Part shown: positions 60,736 to 64,000 of the stretch, in pieces
Position numbering within the stretch: the first letter of the stretch is position 1
Layout of the letters: the number at the start of each line of letters is the position of its first letter
Source of the DNA: Olleya sp. Bg11-27
Lineage (GTDB): Bacteria; Bacteroidota; Bacteroidia; Flavobacteriales; Flavobacteriaceae
Length of the DNA: 64,000 nucleotides
Direction: 5' to 3'
Assembly: GCF_002831645.1 (NCBI RefSeq)
Contig: NZ_CP025117.1
Location: forward strand, 4,169,001-4,233,000
Position numbers and translations under genes: made by a program
The notes under the pieces: generated by a model
What the model was told of the DNA's origin: nothing
Databases searched by the model: none
The model's input: only the letters and a program-made list of their open reading frames with translations

Positions 60736-61968
60736 ATGGGTAAAAAGTATCACTTATTTGAGGTCTATGGAATAGAGCTTGAATACATGTTGGTTAACAC
60801 TAATAGCTTTAAAGTGGCACCGATTGTTGATGTATTACTAACTAAAAAGAATGGTGAATTAACTTCCGATATTGAAAACGGAGCCATTGCCTGGAGTAAT
60901 GAGTTGGTTGCCCATGTGGTTGAACTAAAAACCAATGGACCGACTAACGATTTAAATTCGTTAGCGGAAGCATTTCATAAAAACGTATTAGAAATTAATG
61001 CGTTATTAAAACCGTTGCAAGCTAACTTACTCCCTACAGCATGTCATCCAACAATGAATCCTCTAAAGGATACGCAATTATGGAAACATAGTTATAGCGA
61101 AGTGTATGAATTGTACAATAGGATTTTTGACTGTAAAGGTCATGGCTGGAGTAATGTACAGAGCACACACATTAACCTTCCTTTTTATGACGATAAGGAG
61201 TTTGAAAAACTACATGCAGCCGTTAGAGTTATTTTGCCTCTAATACCTGGATTATGTGCCAGCTCTCCAATATTAGATGGAAAAATTACAGGTTATAAAG
61301 ACACGAGATTAGAATATTATAAAACCAACCAGAAAGAAATTCCAGAAATGACTGGATTAGTTATTCCTGAGCGCGTCTTTACTAAAGCAGATTACCACGC
61401 TACTATTTTTGACCCTATAAAAAAGGCGATTAAAAAATACGACACAAACAATATTCTCGATCATCATTTTTTAAATAGTCGTGGTGCTATTGCTAGATTT
61501 GACAGAAACGCTATTGAGATAAGATTAGTAGATATACAAGAGTGTCCAAAAGCTGATATTGCAATTTGCTCTCTGATTATTGAAGTTTTAAAACTTTTAG
61601 TAAATGGAAAAACGGTTAGTTTAAAAAAGCAAAAGAAATGGCTAAAACAAGATCTTTTTGCCATTTTGAATAACACTATTAAAGATGGCGAATTTTATAA
61701 TATCTCAGACCTAGAGTATTTGTCTTTATTTGACTTAAACGAAACCACTTCTGTTAAAAACATATGGCAGCATTTATACGATTTGGTCAAACCAAACATC
61801 AATAAAGACTACCAACAAGCATTAGAAGTCATTTTTAAACATGGCACACTTTCTACAAGGATTCTGCAAGCTATAAGCAACGATGACTCTGCAAAACCTA
61901 TAGAAACCGTTTATATGCACCTAGCAAATTGTCTACAAGAGAACAAGTTATTCATACCTCATTTATAA
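60736..61968 (+). CDS. Glutamate-cysteine ligase family (GCS2-type) protein
   Basis: This 410-residue cytoplasmic protein has the GCS2 opening FEVYGIELEYMLVNTNSFKV, then NGAIAWSNELVAHVVELKTNGPT (the VELKTNGP segment), HPTMNPLKDTQLW, WSNVQSTHINLPFYDDKEF, the SSPILDGKITGYKDTRLEYYKTNQ segment, and a final FDRNAIEIRLVDIQECPKADIA, consistent with an ATP-dependent amino acid ligase. The real substrate may not be cysteine. It sits between the RimK-like and amidohydrolase genes with gaps of 2 and 1 bases. Confidence 0.93.
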   Translation: MGKKYHLFEVYGIELEYMLVNTNSFKVAPIVDVLLTKKNGELTSDIENGAIAWSNELVAHVVELKTNGPTNDLNSLAEAFHKNVLEINALLKPLQANLLPTACHPTMNPLKDTQLWKHSYSEVYELYNRIFDCKGHGWSNVQSTHINLPFYDDKEFEKLHAAVRVILPLIPGLCASSPILDGKITGYKDTRLEYYKTNQKEIPEMTGLVIPERVFTKADYHATIFDPIKKAIKKYDTNNILDHHFLNSRGAIARFDRNAIEIRLVDIQECPKADIAICSLIIEVLKLLVNGKTVSLKKQKKWLKQDLFAILNNTIKDGEFYNISDLEYLSLFDLNETTSVKNIWQHLYDLVKPNINKDYQQALEVIFKHGTLSTRILQAISNDDSAKPIETVYMHLANCLQENKLFIPHL

Positions 61969-61969
61969 A

Positions 61970-62650
61970 ATGAAACTAGTGATAACTTGTGAACATGGTG
62001 GAAATACTATTCCGCCAGAATACCAATCGTTCTTTACAGATACTGATCTATTACATTCTCATAGAGGTTATGATTTAGGCGCTTTAGATGTCTTCCAATA
62101 TCTAAAGCCAATAGCAGACTATACTAATTACAGCACAACAAGTAGGTTACTAATCGAATTAAACAGATCATTAGGTCACAAAAATTTATATTCAGAATTC
62201 ACAAAAGACTTACCCAATATTAAAAAGCACAAAATAGTTGCAAACTACTATGCAAATTACAGAACAGAAGTTATAGATTATATTGACACTAACATCAAAA
62301 ATAATGAAAGTATAATACATGTATCCATTCATTCATTTACACCGCAATTACACTCTGTTGTTCGACATTGTGACATCGGTTTACTCTTTGATTCTAGAAA
62401 GTCTAATGAAAAGCAATTTGCTATCGCTTTAAAAAACAACATTAAAAATATAGACCCAAATTATCATGTCCGGTTTAACTATCCTTATTTAGGTAAAGCT
62501 GATGGGTTTACAACAGCATTAAGGACACAATTCCCTAATAACTATATTGGGATTGAAATTGAAATAAACCAATCTTTTTGTGTCGACAATAAAATGCCCG
62601 ATGCTATTAAGACTGTTCTAAAAGAAAGCATACTTAAATCTAAGGCATAA
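61970..62650 (+). CDS. N-formylglutamate amidohydrolase family protein
   Basis: This 226-residue cytoplasmic enzyme opens KLVITCEHGGNTIPPEYQ, then SHRGYDLGALDVFQYL, TTSRLLIELNRSLGHKNLYSEF, IIHVSIHSFTP, VRHCDIGLLFDSRKSNEKQF and GIEIEINQSF, all characteristic of this family, which hydrolyses N-formylglutamate or related amides. Its place after RimK-like and GCS2-like genes suggests a shared pathway acting on a small amide or peptide conjugate. The terminator lies immediately after the stop. Confidence 0.93.
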   Translation: MKLVITCEHGGNTIPPEYQSFFTDTDLLHSHRGYDLGALDVFQYLKPIADYTNYSTTSRLLIELNRSLGHKNLYSEFTKDLPNIKKHKIVANYYANYRTEVIDYIDTNIKNNESIIHVSIHSFTPQLHSVVRHCDIGLLFDSRKSNEKQFAIALKNNIKNIDPNYHVRFNYPYLGKADGFTTALRTQFPNNYIGIEIEINQSFCVDNKMPDAIKTVLKESILKSKA

Positions 62651-62682
62651 AAAAACCGTTACATCACTGTAACGGGTTTTTA
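62650..62682. terminator. Bidirectional terminator between amidohydrolase and T9SS protein
   Basis: AAAAAACCGTTACA and TGTAACGGGTTTTT arms flank a short loop, with T and A runs on both sides. Converging genes end at 62650 and 62699. Confidence 0.85.
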
Positions 62683-62698
62683 TATAAATAATTAGTGA

Positions 62699-64000
62699 TT
62701 ATTTTCTCACTACTACCTTTTTAGTAAAGCTTCTTGTTTCAGAAGTCATTCTTAAAATGTAAAGTCCACCAGCTAATTGATTTGTTTGAATCCTATTAGT
62801 ATTGTTAGATAAACGACCAGCTAAGACTTGCTTACCATTTACGTCCATCATAGCGTAAGTTAAAACTTCACCTTGTAGTAAAGTAATGTTTACGTTTAAC
62901 TGGTCTACTACAGGATTTGGGTATAGCTTAATATCAGACTCTAAAATAGCCGATGTTTTAGTTTCAGCTGTTACTGCAACTCTATCTGTAGACCCTGTCA
63001 TTATAACCGTTAACGGTACTCCTGCCTCATTTATATCTGCACAAATTTCATTGTTCGCAATTAAATCTAAAATATTAAAAACCGTAGTATTACCTAAAGA
63101 GATATCGCTTAAATTAAAAGTTGCGGGGTTGTAGGCTATTGTATGAACTTTATAAAATCCACCTACCTCAGGCATACTGATAGTTGTTGAACTACTCACT
63201 TTTTCAATGATTAAATCATTCCCTTTAGTCAATACTGTTCCTAATTGATAACCTAGTGGTAAAATAGCATCATTATTTGTAATTACATTTACAGATACAG
63301 TCACACCTGGAGAAACAATTACAAGACCTGTCGACAATACCCCTGTACCTGCATAAACAGCTTCACATTCTAAAACATCAACTAAAGTAAAGTTAACCGT
63401 TTGTACATCACATAAAGTTCCGGTACTAGTGTCTCCAGAAAACAATTCAGCTTGAATTTGGAAGTTTCCTAATCCTAAACTCCAAGCAGCACCTTCTAAA
63501 GGATACACATTTTCAACAAAAACAAGGGACGCATTAGTATCTAAATTTGTAGCAGTTAATCTAACGCTTTCAGAACCACCTTCCGTAATTGCACTTACAT
63601 AAAAATCTGTTGGTAAATCTGAAACATTGTATTCACCTCCGTCAGCAACAGTTATGTTATCTGTTCCATTAGAAAAAGCAAACTCACTAATAGCGCCACA
63701 AGGAACTTCACAGTTAATAGTAAATGTTACACAAAGGTTACCACATTCGATTCCATTTGTATTGTTCTCTAAATAAATATTAGAACAGATATTAAATGTA
63801 CCACAACCATGAGGCCATACGGCATTAGTAGCCCCTGGGTATGTAAAAGGCACAACGTTTTCTGTTTTAGTAAACACCTCTCCTGTTTCTGTATTAGTTA
63901 AAGTGAAAAATGCACTTTCTAAAGGTCCTGATGTTATTAAGTTAATATTAAAATCAGTTGGAAGATTATTAAGGTCATAACTTCCTCCATCTACAATTGA
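62699..64000 (-). CDS. Secreted T9SS protein with repeat domains (partial, start outside window)
   Basis: The reading frame stays open to base 64000, so only the C-terminal part (about 434 residues) is present; the GTG at 63877 is internal. The last 80 residues form the type IX sorting domain (Por_Secre_tail): DIKLYPNPVVDQLNVNIT, MMDVNGKQVLAGRLSNNTNRIQ, LAGGLYILRMTSETRSFTKKVVVRK. Before it lie at least two related repeats, each containing VDGG(S/E)Y, a LPTDF motif, and a Cys-rich segment (GTFNICSN, ECGNLCVTFTINCEVPCG), followed by a longer beta-rich domain with S/T-rich strands. Such proteins are exported by T9SS and are surface adhesins or enzymes. No catalytic motif is visible. Confidence 0.9.
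   Translation of the reverse strand, partial: SIVDGGSYDLNNLPTDFNINLITSGPLESAFFTLTNTETGEVFTKTENVVPFTYPGATNAVWPHGCGTFNICSNIYLENNTNGIECGNLCVTFTINCEVPCGAISEFAFSNGTDNITVADGGEYNVSDLPTDFYVSAITEGGSESVRLTATNLDTNASLVFVENVYPLEGAAWSLGLGNFQIQAELFSGDTSTGTLCDVQTVNFTLVDVLECEAVYAGTGVLSTGLVIVSPGVTVSVNVITNNDAILPLGYQLGTVLTKGNDLIIEKVSSSTTISMPEVGGFYKVHTIAYNPATFNLSDISLGNTTVFNILDLIANNEICADINEAGVPLTVIMTGSTDRVAVTAETKTSAILESDIKLYPNPVVDQLNVNITLLQGEVLTYAMMDVNGKQVLAGRLSNNTNRIQTNQLAGGLYILRMTSETRSFTKKVVVRK

Noticed and set aside
1-64000. Insertion sequences, integrases, tRNA or phage genes that would mark the accessory block as a mobile island
   Set aside because: None is recognisable on either strand; the block's edges show only relics and repeats, so I do not call it an integrated element.

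Overview
The window is a low-GC bacterial chromosome segment from the Bacteroidota, most likely a marine-type Flavobacteriaceae species. Three things point there: Bacteroidetes-type -7 promoter boxes (TAnnTTTG), a secreted protein ending in a type IX secretion (Por) sorting domain at the right edge, and a familiar flavobacterial set of housekeeping genes (Ddl, PASTA protein, RluD, CoaD, YaaA, SulP, bTHX). I saw no tRNA, rRNA, IS element, integrase or CRISPR array.

Layout. Bases 1-1.6 kb hold an unrecognised protein, a small membrane protein and a decayed paralogue of the latter. Bases 1.6-4.4 kb hold a TPR sensor histidine kinase and a NarL/LuxR-type response regulator. Bases 5-47 kb are a large accessory block of rarely characterised proteins: three giant leucine-rich-repeat proteins with a shared N-terminal domain, a 1666-residue DUF4132/MolR-type protein with small partners, three tandem YtpQ/DUF1444-like paralogues, a reverse-strand run (EndoV-like protein, two 2OG-Fe(II) oxygenases, SUFU, SMI1/KNR4, DUF2314-ankyrin, a broken DUF1963-like gene, a lipoprotein), a coiled-coil/vWA/PurA-like operon, an SMI1/829-aa/DUF1266/TPR operon, a UDG-family protein and an Hcp-like pair. 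Bases 47.3-64 kb return to mostly conserved genes, including a RimK-like / GCS2-like / N-formylglutamate amidohydrolase operon.

Main observation. A 20-bp imperfect palindrome (consensus close to TATCACTGAATTCAGTGATA) recurs upstream of at least twelve transcription starts in the 1.6-47.3 kb block, on both strands. In ten of the twelve it ends exactly 20 bp upstream of a TAnnTTTG-like -7 box (21 bp in one, 46 bp in another), which centres it near -41, a class II activator position. One site precedes the histidine kinase/response regulator operon itself. I infer one regulon, plausibly driven by this two-component system, that switches on the LRR, DUF4132, YtpQ-like, vWA/PurA-like, SMI1 and Hcp-like genes together. 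The biological role of the regulon is unknown; its domains (SUFU, SMI1, LRR, ankyrin, vWA, DUF4132) are typical of protein-interaction, immunity or conflict systems.

Decay is visible at three places: a frameshifted gene at 4831-5105, a start-less membrane-protein relic at 1304-1564, and an in-frame stop in the gene at 31791-32861. Two copies of a structured intergenic repeat (GGGCGTTACC ... CAATCCCTAACGC) lie at 16110-16198 and 49984-50082. Several gene starts were moved from the longest frame because the longer version would run through the promoter: 18545, 20187, 36117, 39708, 55844 and 57654.
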